From Nakamurella lactea DSM 19367 (GTDB taxonomy: Bacteria > Actinomycetota > Actinomycetes > Mycobacteriales > Nakamurellaceae), in contig NZ_AUFT01000018.1 in assembly GCF_000426645.1 (NCBI RefSeq), forward strand, positions 62,001 to 126,000: DNA of 64,000 bases, read 5' to 3'. The position numbers and the translations under genes were made by a program. A model generated the notes under the pieces. It was not told the DNA's origin. It did no database searches and was given only the letters and a program-made list of their open reading frames with translations. Positions 32,855-42,073 of this stretch are shown piece by piece (the first letter of the stretch is position 1; each line of letters begins with the position of its first letter).

Positions 32855-33822
32855 GTGCAGTGCTGCAGGTATCCGGCCTGCGCACCGCGGTGGCCACCGC
32901 CGACGGTCCGTTGGAGATCGTCCGCGGGGTCGATCTGGCCGTCGAGGCCGGCGAAACCCTCGCGGTGGTCGGCGAATCCGGCTCCGGCAAGTCGTTCACC
33001 GCGCTCAGCATCGCCGGCCTGCTGCCGGCCGGCGCCACGGTCACCGCCGGCTCCATCAGGATCGACGGACAGGAGACCGCCGACCTGCCGGAGCCCGCCC
33101 GGCGCCGGATCCGCGGCGCCCAGATCGGCATGGTCTACCAGGATCCGATGACCTCACTCAACCCGATGATGCGGATCGGCCCCCAGGTCCGGGAGGCACT
33201 GACCGTGCACGGCTGGACCGCCGCTGAGGCCACCCGTCGGACCATGGAGGTGCTGGACGAGGTCGGCCTGCCGACCCCGGGCGCGATGGCCAGGCTGTAT
33301 CCGCACCAGCTGTCCGGTGGGATGCGGCAGCGGGTGCTGATCGCCATCGCGCTGGCGCCGCGGCCGAAGGTGCTGATCGCCGACGAACCGACCACCGCGC
33401 TGGACGTGACCATCCAGCAACAGATCCTGCAGTTGGTCGGCGGGCTCCGCGACGAGTACGGACTGGCCGTCGTCTGGATCACCCACGATCTCGGGGTGGT
33501 CGCCAGGATCGCCCGGCAGGTGTCGGTGATGTACGCCGGCCGGATCGTCGAACAGGCCAGCGTGCTCGACCTGTTCGGCGCACCCACCCATCCCTACTCG
33601 GCGGCCCTGGTCGCGTCGGTGCCACCGATGCGGGGCACCGACCGCGGCGACCTGCCGCAGATCGGTGGCTCGGCGGTCCCGCTGGCGGACCTGCCGATCG
33701 GTTGCCCGTTCCGTGAGCGATGCCCGCAGAGTATCGAGATCTGCGCCGAGCGGGAGCCGGACCTGCTGCCCCGCAACGGATCGCACGCCGCTTGTTGGGT
33801 CGAGCCCGGGGACTGGACATGA
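32851..33822 (+). CDS. ABC transporter ATPase, DppD type
   Basis: 323 residues, GTG start overlapping the DppC stop (GTGA) with GGAGGA upstream. Walker A is VVGESGSGKSFTAL (about 42-55). The signature is LSGGMRQRVLIAIAL. Walker B is VLIADEPTTALDVT. The switch His is in WITHDLGVVARI. The C-terminal oligopeptide-transporter domain contains Cys-rich CPFRERCPQSIEICAE. It powers the importer together with the next ATPase. Confidence 0.94.
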   Translation: MSAVLQVSGLRTAVATADGPLEIVRGVDLAVEAGETLAVVGESGSGKSFTALSIAGLLPAGATVTAGSIRIDGQETADLPEPARRRIRGAQIGMVYQDPMTSLNPMMRIGPQVREALTVHGWTAAEATRRTMEVLDEVGLPTPGAMARLYPHQLSGGMRQRVLIAIALAPRPKVLIADEPTTALDVTIQQQILQLVGGLRDEYGLAVVWITHDLGVVARIARQVSVMYAGRIVEQASVLDLFGAPTHPYSAALVASVPPMRGTDRGDLPQIGGSAVPLADLPIGCPFRERCPQSIEICAEREPDLLPRNGSHAACWVEPGDWT

Positions 33823-34874
33823 CCGACAGCACCGGGAGCAGCCCGATGATCGAGGTACGTGACCTGGTCAAGCACTACCGCACCCGTGGCCGCGGCACCG
33901 TCCACGCGCTGGACGGGGTCAGCTTCTCGGTCGGGCGCGGCGAGACCCTCGGCCTGGTCGGCGAGAGCGGCTGCGGCAAGTCGACGGCCGCCCGGCTGCT
34001 GGTCCAGCTGGAACGCCCGACCTCGGGGCAGATCCTGCTGGACGGGCGCGATCTGCTGGCCGGCGGACACCGAAGTCGCAGCGGACGCGGCCGCCGACGC
34101 AGCCGCACCATCCAATTGGTCTTCCAGGATCCCTATGCCAGCCTCGACCCGCGGCAGCGGGTCGGCGACGCGCTCGGCGAGGTATTGACGGTGCACCGTC
34201 TGGTCTCGGATGCGGCGGGCCGCCGGCGACGGATCGGGGAATTGCTGGAAATGGTCGGGCTACCGGCCGGGACCGCCGACCGCTACCCACACCAGCTCTC
34301 CGGCGGCCAGCGGCAACGGATCGGCATCGCCAGGGCATTGGCGGTCGAGCCCGCGGTCCTGGTGCTCGACGAGGCGCTGTCCGCGCTGGACGTGTCGGTG
34401 CGCGCCGAGGTGATGAACCTGTTGGCCAGGCTCCGGCGCGAGCTGGGGCTGACCTACATCTTCATCTCCCACGACCTCGGCATGGTCCGGCACATCGCCG
34501 ACCGGATCGCGGTGATGTACCTGGGCCAGGTGGTCGAGATCGGCAGCTGGGACACCGTTTCGGATGCGCCGGCGCACCCCTACACCGCTGCGCTCAACAG
34601 CGCGGTGCCGGTCGCCGATCCGGTCGTGGAGGCCGCGCGGCCGGCGCTGACCGTCCGCGGCGAGGTGCCGGACGCGGCCCGGCCACCCGGCGGCTGCCGC
34701 TTCCATCCCAGATGCCCACTGGCGCAACCGATCTGCAGTTCCGTCAACCCGGCACTCGAGCCGTTCGGGCCGGCCGGGACCGGCCACCGGGTCAGCTGCC
34801 ATGTGGTGGAATCTGCCCAACGCCCGGCCTCCGATCTGCTGCTGGCCCACCGACAGGAGCACAGCGGTGAATGA
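33819..34874 (+). CDS. ABC transporter ATPase, DppF type
   Basis: 351 residues starting [16 protein letters not shown], overlapping the previous stop by 4 bases (ATGA). Walker A is [14 protein letters not shown]. The signature is [15 protein letters not shown], Walker B is [14 protein letters not shown], and the switch His is in [14 protein letters not shown]. The C-terminal Cys-rich block is [15 protein letters not shown] basic insert ([17 protein letters not shown]) lies before the Q-loop [15 protein letters not shown]. It is the second ATPase of the importer. Confidence 0.94.
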   Translation: MTDSTGSSPMIEVRDLVKHYRTRGRGTVHALDGVSFSVGRGETLGLVGESGCGKSTAARLLVQLERPTSGQILLDGRDLLAGGHRSRSGRGRRRSRTIQLVFQDPYASLDPRQRVGDALGEVLTVHRLVSDAAGRRRRIGELLEMVGLPAGTADRYPHQLSGGQRQRIGIARALAVEPAVLVLDEALSALDVSVRAEVMNLLARLRRELGLTYIFISHDLGMVRHIADRIAVMYLGQVVEIGSWDTVSDAPAHPYTAALNSAVPVADPVVEAARPALTVRGEVPDAARPPGGCRFHPRCPLAQPICSSVNPALEPFGPAGTGHRVSCHVVESAQRPASDLLLAHRQEHSGE

Positions 34875-35742
34875 ACTACTGCCGAAGCTGCGCGGGCTGG
34901 CCCCGAGCCTGGTCCCGTCGCTGCGCCGGGTCGCCGACGTCCTGCTCGCCGATCCGGGAGTGGCCGCCGGGCTGACCATCAGTGACCTGGCCACCGCTGC
35001 GCACACCTCCAAGACCACGGTGCTGCGACTGTGCCGCGAACTCGGGGTGCCCAGCTACCGGGACCTGCGGGTGCGACTGGCCGCCGAGGGCGGGCGGGCC
35101 GAGGCCCGGGCGGAGCGGTACGCCGCCGGGGCCGACATCTCGCGGACCGACAGTCTGGACGATGTGATCGCCAAGATCACCTTCGCCGACTCGCAGGCCA
35201 TCGCCGAGACGGCGCGACTGCTCGATCGAGACCACCTGGCCGCAGCGGTCGCCGCGGTCGCCGCGGCACGCCGGGTCGACGTGTTCGGCGTGGGCGCCAG
35301 CGCCTTCGTGGCAATGGATCTGCAGCAGAAGCTGCACCGGATCGGGCTGATCAGCTTCAGCTGGTCGGATCAGCATGCCGCGCTCACCGCGGCGGCGCTG
35401 CTGACGCCCGGCGACGTCGCCATCGCCATCTCGCACACCGGCTCGACCAGGGACACGGTCGAGACCATCGGACTGGCCCGCCGGCACGGCGCGACCACCG
35501 TTGCACTGACCGCGGTACCCCGGTCGCCGCTGGCCGTTGCGGTCGACCACCAGTTGATCACCGCGTCCAGGGAGACCACCTTCCGCTCCGGCGCGATGGC
35601 TTCCCGGATCGCCGCCCTCAGCGTCGTCGACGTGCTGTTCGTCGCGGTGGCCCAGGCCCGGTACGACCGCACCGTCGCCGCCCTGGAGGCCACCCGCAAG
35701 GCGGTCGGGATCCGCCGGTTCGACAGCGATGAGACCCGCTGA
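34867..35742 (+). CDS. RpiR/MurR-type transcriptional regulator with SIS domain
   Basis: 291 residues; the GTG at 34867 overlaps the end of the ATPase gene by 8 bases. The N-terminal HTH_6 domain (about 1-77) reads LTISDLATAAHTSKTTVLRL and continues to CRELGVPSYRDLRVRL. The SIS sugar-phosphate-binding domain (about 110-250) has VDVFGVGASAFVAMDLQQKLHRIG and DVAIAISHTGSTRDTVETI. Family members such as MurR respond to MurNAc-6-phosphate, the product of the AnmK gene in this locus, which is the main reason to read the cluster as muropeptide recycling. It is the last gene of the importer operon. Confidence 0.92.
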   Translation: MNELLPKLRGLAPSLVPSLRRVADVLLADPGVAAGLTISDLATAAHTSKTTVLRLCRELGVPSYRDLRVRLAAEGGRAEARAERYAAGADISRTDSLDDVIAKITFADSQAIAETARLLDRDHLAAAVAAVAAARRVDVFGVGASAFVAMDLQQKLHRIGLISFSWSDQHAALTAAALLTPGDVAIAISHTGSTRDTVETIGLARRHGATTVALTAVPRSPLAVAVDHQLITASRETTFRSGAMASRIAALSVVDVLFVAVAQARYDRTVAALEATRKAVGIRRFDSDETR

Positions 35743-35777
35743 ACCCGCCGTCCGACATCTCCAACTACCGTCGCCCT

Positions 35778-36719
35778 ATGGACCTGAGGATCTTCACCGA
35801 ACCGCAGCAGGGCGCCTCGCACGCCACCCTGCTGAACGTCGCGCTGGCCACCAAGGACGCGGGCTTCTCCGCGTTCTTCCGCTCCGATCACCTGATGAGC
35901 ATGGGCGCCGGCGACGGACACCCCGGCCCGTCCGAATCGTTCGTCAGCCTGGCCGGGATCGCCGCCGCGGTGCCGGACCTCCGGCTCGGCACCCTGGTCA
36001 CCTCGGCGACCTTCCGTCATCCCTCGATGCTGGCGATCGCCGCCGCCAACCTGGACGACATCTCCGGCGGCCGATTCGAGCTGGGGCTCGGCTCCGGCTG
36101 GTACGAGCAGGAGCACACCGCCTACGGCATTCCGTTCGGCGACTCGTTCGGCGAGCGGTTCGACCGGCTCACCGAGCAGCTGGAGATCATCACCGGGCTG
36201 TGGGACACCACCGTCGGTGGCACCTTCGACCACACCGGAGCGCACTACACACTGACCGGGGCGCCCGGACTGCCCAAGCCCGCGCAGATCGGCCGGACCG
36301 GAACGCCACGGGTGCCGATCATCGTCGGCGGGCACGGACCGAAGCGGACACCCGCGTTGGCCGCGCGATTCGCCGACGAGTTCAACGTGGCGTTCTCGCC
36401 GCTGGACGTGGTGACGAAACAGTTCGACCGGGTCCGGGCCGCCTGCGAGGCGGTCGATCGCGACCCGGGCTCGCTGGTCTACTCCGCCGCCCAGGTGCTG
36501 TGCCTCGGCCGCGACGACGCCGAGGTCGCCCGGCGGGCGGCGGCAATCGGTCGCGATCCGCAGCAGGCCAGGGAGAACGCCACCGGCGGCACCGTCGCCG
36601 AGGTGGTCGACAAGCTCGGCCGCTGGGCCGAGGCCGGCGTGCAGCGGGTGTACCTGCAGGTGTTGGACCTGGCCGACCTCGATCACATCGCACTGGCCGG
36701 CGAGCAGCTGCGGTCGTAA
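35778..36719 (+). CDS. LLM-class flavin/F420-dependent oxidoreductase
   Basis: 313 residues starting MDLRIFTEPQQGASH. A luciferase-like TIM barrel. Conserved stretches are FFRSDHLMSMG, LRLGTLVTSATFRHPSMLAIAAANLDDISGGRFELGLGSGW (cofactor/phosphate loop region) and PIIVGGHGPKRTPALAARFADEFNVAF. This TIGR03560-like group probably uses F420, but the cofactor cannot be proved by eye. TACCGT lies 6 bases before the ATG, consistent with a leaderless message. It is followed 19 bases later by dusB. Confidence 0.9.
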   Translation: MDLRIFTEPQQGASHATLLNVALATKDAGFSAFFRSDHLMSMGAGDGHPGPSESFVSLAGIAAAVPDLRLGTLVTSATFRHPSMLAIAAANLDDISGGRFELGLGSGWYEQEHTAYGIPFGDSFGERFDRLTEQLEIITGLWDTTVGGTFDHTGAHYTLTGAPGLPKPAQIGRTGTPRVPIIVGGHGPKRTPALAARFADEFNVAFSPLDVVTKQFDRVRAACEAVDRDPGSLVYSAAQVLCLGRDDAEVARRAAAIGRDPQQARENATGGTVAEVVDKLGRWAEAGVQRVYLQVLDLADLDHIALAGEQLRS

Positions 36720-36738
36720 CTTCTGGGACACTGGACCC

Positions 36739-37920
36739 ATGACAGCCGCCGGCGAACTCGTGCGCGTTGGCCCGCCGCGCCCGGAAACGGCGGTCGCGGA
36801 TCCGATGACCATCGGCCGGTACGAGGTGTGGCCCCCGGTCGAACTGGCCCCGATGGCCGGCATCACCAATCGCAGCTTCCGCAAGCTCTGCCGGGAGTTC
36901 GGTGCCGGGCTGTACGTCTGCGAGATGATCACCACCCGGGCACTGGTCGAGGGCGACCCGAAGACCCGGGAGATGATCCGGTTCGGCCCCGAGGAGTCGC
37001 CGCGGTCGCTGCAGTTCTACGGCGTCGACCCGGCGACGGTGGAACGCGCGGTGCAGCTGGTGGTCGACGAGGACCTGGCCGACCACATCGACCTCAACTT
37101 CGGTTGCCCGGTGCCGAAGGTCACCAAGCGTGGCGGCGGCGCCGCCCTGCCCTACAAGCGCCGGCTGTTCGAGCAGATCGTCAGCCGCGCGGTCCGGGCC
37201 GCGGCGCCGGCGAACATCCCGGTGACGGTGAAGATGCGGATCGGTATCGATCCCGACCACATCACCTATCTGGACGCCGGCCGGATCGCCGAGGCCGCCG
37301 GCGTCGCGGCGGTCGCGCTGCACGGTCGGACCGCCATGCAGCACTACTCCGGAACCGCCGACTGGTCGGCGATCGCCCGACTCAAGGAAGCGGTGACGAC
37401 GGTGCCCGTCCTGGGCAACGGCGACATCTTCTCGGCCCAGGACGCGCTGGACATGATGGCCGGAACCGGGTGTGACGGGGTGGTGGTCGGCCGCGGCTGC
37501 CAGGGCCGACCGTGGCTGTTCGCCGACCTGGCCGCTGCCTTCGACGGCCGGGCCGAGCCGGAGCCGCCGACCCTGCGCGAGGTGGCCAAGATGCTCCGCC
37601 GGCACGCCGAGCTGCTCATCGAGGAGATGGGCGCCGACCGCGGGATCCGCGACCTGCGCAAGCACATCTCCTGGTATCTCAAGGGTTTCCCGGTCGGCTC
37701 GTTGGTCCGGCTCGACCTCGGCATGGTCTCCAGCCTGCAGGATCTCGACGACCTGATCCGCCTGATGGACCTGAATCAGCGCTTCCCGGCCGGCGCCGAA
37801 GGTCCGCGCGGACGGCAGGGTTCACCGCAGCACCGGGTGCATCTGCCGCACGGCTGGCTGGACGATCCGGAGGACGACCTGGTTCCGGTCGGCGCCGAGC
37901 TGGACTCCAGCGGCGGCTGA
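36739..37920 (+). CDS. dusB: tRNA-dihydrouridine synthase
   Basis: 393 residues. Reduces uridine to dihydrouridine in tRNA, using FMN. The TIM-barrel start VELAPMAGITNRSFRKLCREFG lies at about residue 34-55. The catalytic-Cys motif is HIDLNFGCPVPKVTKRGGGAAL. Further motifs are VKMRIGID, ALHGRTAMQHYSG, VLGNGDIFSAQDAL and GVVVGRGCQGRPWLF. The C-terminal helical domain has RKHISWYLKGFP. The N-terminal 30 residues before IGRYEVWPP are extra and the start could be 22 codons later (ATG). It is followed after 1 base by a secreted protein gene. Confidence 0.95.
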   Translation: MTAAGELVRVGPPRPETAVADPMTIGRYEVWPPVELAPMAGITNRSFRKLCREFGAGLYVCEMITTRALVEGDPKTREMIRFGPEESPRSLQFYGVDPATVERAVQLVVDEDLADHIDLNFGCPVPKVTKRGGGAALPYKRRLFEQIVSRAVRAAAPANIPVTVKMRIGIDPDHITYLDAGRIAEAAGVAAVALHGRTAMQHYSGTADWSAIARLKEAVTTVPVLGNGDIFSAQDALDMMAGTGCDGVVVGRGCQGRPWLFADLAAAFDGRAEPEPPTLREVAKMLRRHAELLIEEMGADRGIRDLRKHISWYLKGFPVGSLVRLDLGMVSSLQDLDDLIRLMDLNQRFPAGAEGPRGRQGSPQHRVHLPHGWLDDPEDDLVPVGAELDSSGG

Positions 37921-37921
37921 C

Positions 37922-38398
37922 GTGCGCCACCCGGTGCGACGCGTCGCCGTGGCGGCGATCGGGGTGCTGTTGGTGACCTTCGCCGGACTGCTCTCGGCCG
38001 CGCGCGGATCTGTGGTCCCGACCGAGGACGGCGTCCGCCAGACCGCCACCGCGGTGGCCCCATCGGCGGCCGAGCTCGCCGAGATCCATCGGACGATCGA
38101 TGCGGTCAACGCCGTCGCGGACACCGATCCGGCCCGGCAACGAGCCGTGCTGCAGGCCCTGGTGGCCGACGACCGCGCCGCAGATCAGCGCAGTTGCGCG
38201 CCGGCCACCACCACCGTGCGGTTCGAGCCGGTGTGGACCGGCCTTCGCCCGGACCCGAACGGCAGTCCGAACACCTTCGTGCTGCCGACCCTGGTCCGCA
38301 GCTACACCGGCGGCCGGATCACCGGGACCGACACCGCCGCGCTGTTGATCAGCATCTTCAGTGACGGAGCCCACCTGCCACCGCTCTGCGTGGCCTGA
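37922..38398 (+). CDS. Small secreted protein of unknown function
   Basis: 158 residues, GTG start one base past the dusB stop. An N-terminal hydrophobic segment RVAVAAIGVLLVTFAGLLSAARG (about 6-28) is a signal peptide or anchor. The mature part has no recognised domain; it contains a helical EIHRTIDAVNAVADTDPARQRAVLQALVADD stretch. A small beta-like C-terminal half has two Cys (SCAP and LCVA) that could form a disulfide. The position in the dusB operon may be only economical. Confidence 0.7.
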   Translation: MRHPVRRVAVAAIGVLLVTFAGLLSAARGSVVPTEDGVRQTATAVAPSAAELAEIHRTIDAVNAVADTDPARQRAVLQALVADDRAADQRSCAPATTTVRFEPVWTGLRPDPNGSPNTFVLPTLVRSYTGGRITGTDTAALLISIFSDGAHLPPLCVA

Positions 38399-38526
38399 GG
38401 ATGTCCCGGTCAGCTACCGACACCCGGAATCGATCCGTACCATCGTGGAGTCCGTCCCGGGACATTCCGGGGCCATGGTGGCGCGCCCGATCCGTGGCCG
38501 CGCTGAACTGAGCAAGGAGGGGTCGC

Positions 38527-41283
38527 GTGAGCGAACCGCCGCGCGATCGCAGCGACGGCGACGCCGGCCGTGGTGAGCACCCCCGCGGCGGCGCTGCCGG
38601 CGACGACGCGGCCGGCTCGGCGCCCTGGGAGCGTCCGCGCAGGTGGAACCAACAGCGGCTGAACGCGACGAGGGTGGACGAGCTGCTGGCCAGGCTCGGG
38701 AACGAGGAAGAGACCGGCGGTCGGCGGCGGCGCCGCCGGGAGGCGGAGGAACGCGCGGCCCTGGCCGGGACCGGTGACGACGCGGGTGACGAGACCGCGG
38801 GTGACGGCACCGCGGGTGACGAGACCGCAGGCGACGGCACCGCGGGTGACGGCACCGCGGGTGACGAGACCGCGGGCGACGAGACCGCAGGCGACGAGAC
38901 CGCAGGCGACGAGACCGCAGGCGACGGGACCGCGGCCGACGGGACCGGGGAGAGCCCGGCCGGCGACTCGGCCGGCGCGGCACCGGACGAGCCGGGTCGG
39001 CGCAGTGAGCGGGCCGACCAGATCTCCGCTGCCGACCTGATCGCCGCCTTCGGCGGCACCGTGCCGGGTCGGCAGACGCCGCCGGACGCGCCGACCCCGA
39101 CCCCGGCGCCGGAGATCCCCGGCGCCAGCGAGACCACCGACATCATCGATCCGCAGGCGGCCGCCGCGCTCAGGAGCCAGGCTGATGCCGCCCCGGCAGA
39201 GCCGCACCCCCCCGCTGCCGACGTGCGACCCCGGTTCGGCGGACCCGGTGTGGTCAGCATGCCGGGGCACGACGACGACGGCACCGATCAGATGCCGTTG
39301 ATCGGCCCCCAGGAAGACATCAGTTCGATCCGCGAGTCGCTGCGCCGTCAGCACCTGACTGCACCGGTTGCCGGAGCCGTCGCCGCCTCCGCAGCCCGCG
39401 AGGACCGCCCGGCGGCATCGCCGGCCGGGACCGGCGTGGGCGGACAGGCGACGACCGGACAGGCGACGACCGGGCACGCGGCGACCGGGCACGCGGCGAC
39501 CGGGCCGCGGCGATCCCGCACCTCAACGCACGGATTCCTCTGGGCCGGCCGGGCGGCCATCGCCGCCGTTTCCGCGCTGATCCTGGTGTTCACCGGCATC
39601 TACTGGAACCTGACCAAGACGGCCGATGCCGACATCGCCGGTAACAGCGGGAACGGTTCCTACGTCCAACCCACCGACACGCACATCTCGACCCCGTCGA
39701 CCAAGTCCAAGGATCCGACGGCCGCGGCAGCGCCGGTCACCTTGTACGAGCCGGAGAACATCCTGCTGTTGGGCTCCGACACCAGGGCCGGGGCAAATGC
39801 CAACTCCGGCAACAGCGACGGCACCCAGAACACCGCGCAGTCGGACACCATCATGATCGCGCACCTGTCCGCCGATCGGCAGAACGTCACCGTCCTGTCG
39901 ATCCCGCGAGACCTGCACGTCACCGCCCCGCACTGCAAGATCTGGAACTCCGAGACCGGCAAACTGTCCGACGAGGAGCAGCCGGTCAACGACACCACCC
40001 AGTGGAAGATCACCAACGCCTACTCGGTCGGCGGACCGGCCTGCTCGGTGAAGGCCGTCCAGCAGCTCACCGGACTGCGGATCGACCGGGTGATCGGCAT
40101 CGACTTCGACGGCTTCAAGTCCATGGTCGACGCGCTCGGCGGGGTCACCGTCAATGTCTGCAAGCCGATCGTCGACGCCGAACTGCAGACGGTGGTACCC
40201 ACCGCCGGCGTGCAGACGATCCGCGGCGACCAGGCCCTCAACCTGGTCAGGGCGCGCAAGGTGATCGGCGATTCGACCGGCGACTACGGCCGGATCCGCC
40301 GCCAGCAGGTGGTGCTGTCGGCCATGCTGCGGCAGCTCACCAGCGCCGGCACTCTGCTCCGCCCCGGCAAGCTCAACGACTTCCTGAAGGCGTTCACCTC
40401 GGCCACCTTCACCGACAACGTCACCTTCGACTCACTGCTGGATCTGGCCCATTCGCTCGGCGATCTCGCGCCGGGCAAGGTCACCTTCTTCACCGTCCCG
40501 GCCCGCCCGAACCCGGTTGACGACGGCGATTCCCAGGTGCTGGTCAAGGACAAGGCCGAGCCGATGTTCGCCGCTCTGGTCAACGACGAACGGCTGCCAG
40601 GCGAGACCGTTTCCAGCAGCAGCGCCGCGACCAAGGGGAGCACAGCGACCAAGAGCGGCACGGCGTCCAAGAGCGCGTCTGCGTCGAGCAGGTCGACCAG
40701 CTCCGAGGCCACCACCTCGACCAGCGCCGCCCCGCAGACGCTGTCCGTCGACCCCGGCTCGATCAAGCTGCAGATCGTCAACATGACCGGGGTGGCCGGC
40801 AAGTCCACCGAGGCGATGGACATCCTGAACGGCTACGGATTCGCCGTCACCCCCGATGACCTGTACCGGCCGGAGGACCAGACGCAGAACGGTCTCACCG
40901 TCGAGTACACCGCCGGCAACCGCGATGCCGCGGTGGTGGTGGCGGCTGCGGTGCCGGGCTCGCAGCTGGTAGCAGTGGACGACACCGGGAGCTACCAGGT
41001 GCGACTGGTACTGGGCACCAGCTACGACGGCAATCTGTCGTCGGTCGCCGTCGGCCAGACCGTGCCGACCCGGCTGCAGAGCACACCCGCGACGTCGCCT
41101 TCGTCGTCATCCGCGACCTCGAACTCGACACCGACACCGACCACCGACACCGGCGGTTCCGCCGCCGGCGCGGGCGTCAACGCCGGTGGCGCCGGGGCGG
41201 CAACCCCGAAGACCACGGCGGCCAGCCCGCTCGACAGCACCGATCTGAACGCGGTGAACGCCGAGCAGACCGGCTGCGTCTGA
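38527..41283 (+). CDS. LytR-CpsA-Psr (LCP) family protein with repeat-rich N-terminus
   Basis: 918 residues, GTG start with AAGGAGG upstream. LCP enzymes attach teichoic-acid-like or arabinogalactan polymers to peptidoglycan. The 330-residue cytoplasmic N-terminus is unusually long and acidic, with ten GDETA/GDGTA pentads (residues about 87-136) and four GQATT/GHAAT pentads (about 306-325). A membrane anchor lies at about 338-358. The LCP domain spans about 410-640 (ENILLLGSDTRAG; MIAHLSADRQNVTVLSIPRDLHV; NAYSVGGPACSVKAVQQLTGLRID; LVRARKVIGDSTGDYGRIRRQQ). A Ser/Thr-rich linker and a LytR_C domain (about 746-840) follow. It precedes the phoU gene. Confidence 0.94.
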   Translation: MSEPPRDRSDGDAGRGEHPRGGAAGDDAAGSAPWERPRRWNQQRLNATRVDELLARLGNEEETGGRRRRRREAEERAALAGTGDDAGDETAGDGTAGDETAGDGTAGDGTAGDETAGDETAGDETAGDETAGDGTAADGTGESPAGDSAGAAPDEPGRRSERADQISAADLIAAFGGTVPGRQTPPDAPTPTPAPEIPGASETTDIIDPQAAAALRSQADAAPAEPHPPAADVRPRFGGPGVVSMPGHDDDGTDQMPLIGPQEDISSIRESLRRQHLTAPVAGAVAASAAREDRPAASPAGTGVGGQATTGQATTGHAATGHAATGPRRSRTSTHGFLWAGRAAIAAVSALILVFTGIYWNLTKTADADIAGNSGNGSYVQPTDTHISTPSTKSKDPTAAAAPVTLYEPENILLLGSDTRAGANANSGNSDGTQNTAQSDTIMIAHLSADRQNVTVLSIPRDLHVTAPHCKIWNSETGKLSDEEQPVNDTTQWKITNAYSVGGPACSVKAVQQLTGLRIDRVIGIDFDGFKSMVDALGGVTVNVCKPIVDAELQTVVPTAGVQTIRGDQALNLVRARKVIGDSTGDYGRIRRQQVVLSAMLRQLTSAGTLLRPGKLNDFLKAFTSATFTDNVTFDSLLDLAHSLGDLAPGKVTFFTVPARPNPVDDGDSQVLVKDKAEPMFAALVNDERLPGETVSSSSAATKGSTATKSGTASKSASASSRSTSSEATTSTSAAPQTLSVDPGSIKLQIVNMTGVAGKSTEAMDILNGYGFAVTPDDLYRPEDQTQNGLTVEYTAGNRDAAVVVAAAVPGSQLVAVDDTGSYQVRLVLGTSYDGNLSSVAVGQTVPTRLQSTPATSPSSSSATSNSTPTPTTDTGGSAAGAGVNAGGAGAATPKTTAASPLDSTDLNAVNAEQTGCV
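38785..38934. repeat. Ten-copy 15-bp tandem repeat in the LCP gene
   Basis: Ten head-to-tail 15-bp units (GGTGACGAGACCGCG and variants) encode GDETA or GDGTA in the cytoplasmic tail. Units differ mainly at GAG/GGC and GGT/GGC positions. All copies are in frame. Confidence 0.95.
39442..39501. repeat. Four-copy 15-bp tandem repeat in the LCP gene
   Basis: Units GGACAGGCGACGACC (twice) and GGGCACGCGGCGACC (twice, with small changes) encode GQATT and GHAAT just before the membrane anchor. Confidence 0.9.
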
Positions 41284-41310
41284 CAGTTCGCCGACGACGA
41301 TCCATCCGCC

Positions 41311-41328
41311 ATTCACCCTGCGTTCACC
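41311..41328 (+). promoter_or_regulatory. PHO box upstream of phoU
   Basis: ATTCACC (41311-41317) and GTTCACC (41322-41328) are direct repeats with the 11-bp period of the actinobacterial PhoP operator. TAGGCT (41360-41365) follows as a -10 box, 6 bases before the phoU ATG. The PHO box lies just upstream of the -35 position, as expected for an activator. Confidence 0.8.
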
Positions 41329-41371
41329 GGATCGGTGGGAACCGGCATCACCCTGGGCCTAGGCTTGGGTC

Positions 41372-42049
41372 ATGCGCCAGGCCTATCAGACCCAGCTCGC
41401 CGACCTCGGCGAACACGGCTCGCGGATGTGCGACCTCGCTTCGACGGCGATCCGCGACGCGAGCCGCGCCCTGTTGGACAGCGACCTCGCGCTGGCCGAG
41501 CAGGTCATCGCGATGGACGTCAGGCTGGACGAAATGCGTGCCACCGCCGAGGATTCAGCACTCGAGCTGCTCGCGCTGCAGGCCCCGGTGGCCTCCGACC
41601 TGCGGGCTGTTGTGTCGGCGATCTGGGTCGTCGCCGACGTGCAGCGAATGGGCACCCTGGCGATCCACATCGCGAAGGCGGCCCGCCGCAAGCACCCGCA
41701 CTCGGTGGTGCCGATGGAGATCCGGCCGATCTTCGAGCGGATGAGCTCGGTGGCCCAACACATGGCGGGCCGGGCATCGCAGGTGCTGCGAACCCGCGAC
41801 CTGCAGATCGCCAACGGGATGGACGCCGAGGACGACCTGATGGACGACCTGCACCGGCAGATGTTCACCGCGCTGCTGGCGCCGACCTGGACCCACGACG
41901 TGCCGACGGCCATCGACCTGGCGCTGCTCGGCCGGTTCTACGAACGGTTCGCCGACCACGCGGTGGCGGTGGCCCGCCGGATCGTCTTCCTGGTGACCGG
42001 CGACAATGTCGGTGGCGACACCACGGTGGTCCTGACGCCGCCGGAGTGA
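41372..42049 (+). CDS. phoU: Phosphate-signalling protein PhoU
   Basis: 225 residues starting MRQAYQTQLADLGEHGSRM. Two tandem PhoU three-helix domains: the first about 10-105 (LLDSDLALAEQVIAMDVRLDEM; LLALQAPVASDLRAVVSAIWVVADVQRMGTLA), the second about 115-215 (MSSVAQHMAGRASQVLRTRDL; IDLALLGRFYERFADHAVAVARRIVFLVTG). It restrains phosphate uptake and the PhoR/PhoP response when phosphate is ample. It is about 3 kb from pstB and on the opposite strand, with its own PHO box, like phoY2 of Mycobacterium. It is likely leaderless. Confidence 0.95.
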   Translation: MRQAYQTQLADLGEHGSRMCDLASTAIRDASRALLDSDLALAEQVIAMDVRLDEMRATAEDSALELLALQAPVASDLRAVVSAIWVVADVQRMGTLAIHIAKAARRKHPHSVVPMEIRPIFERMSSVAQHMAGRASQVLRTRDLQIANGMDAEDDLMDDLHRQMFTALLAPTWTHDVPTAIDLALLGRFYERFADHAVAVARRIVFLVTGDNVGGDTTVVLTPPE

Positions 42050-42073
42050 TCGGCACCGGCTAGCATCGCCCGG

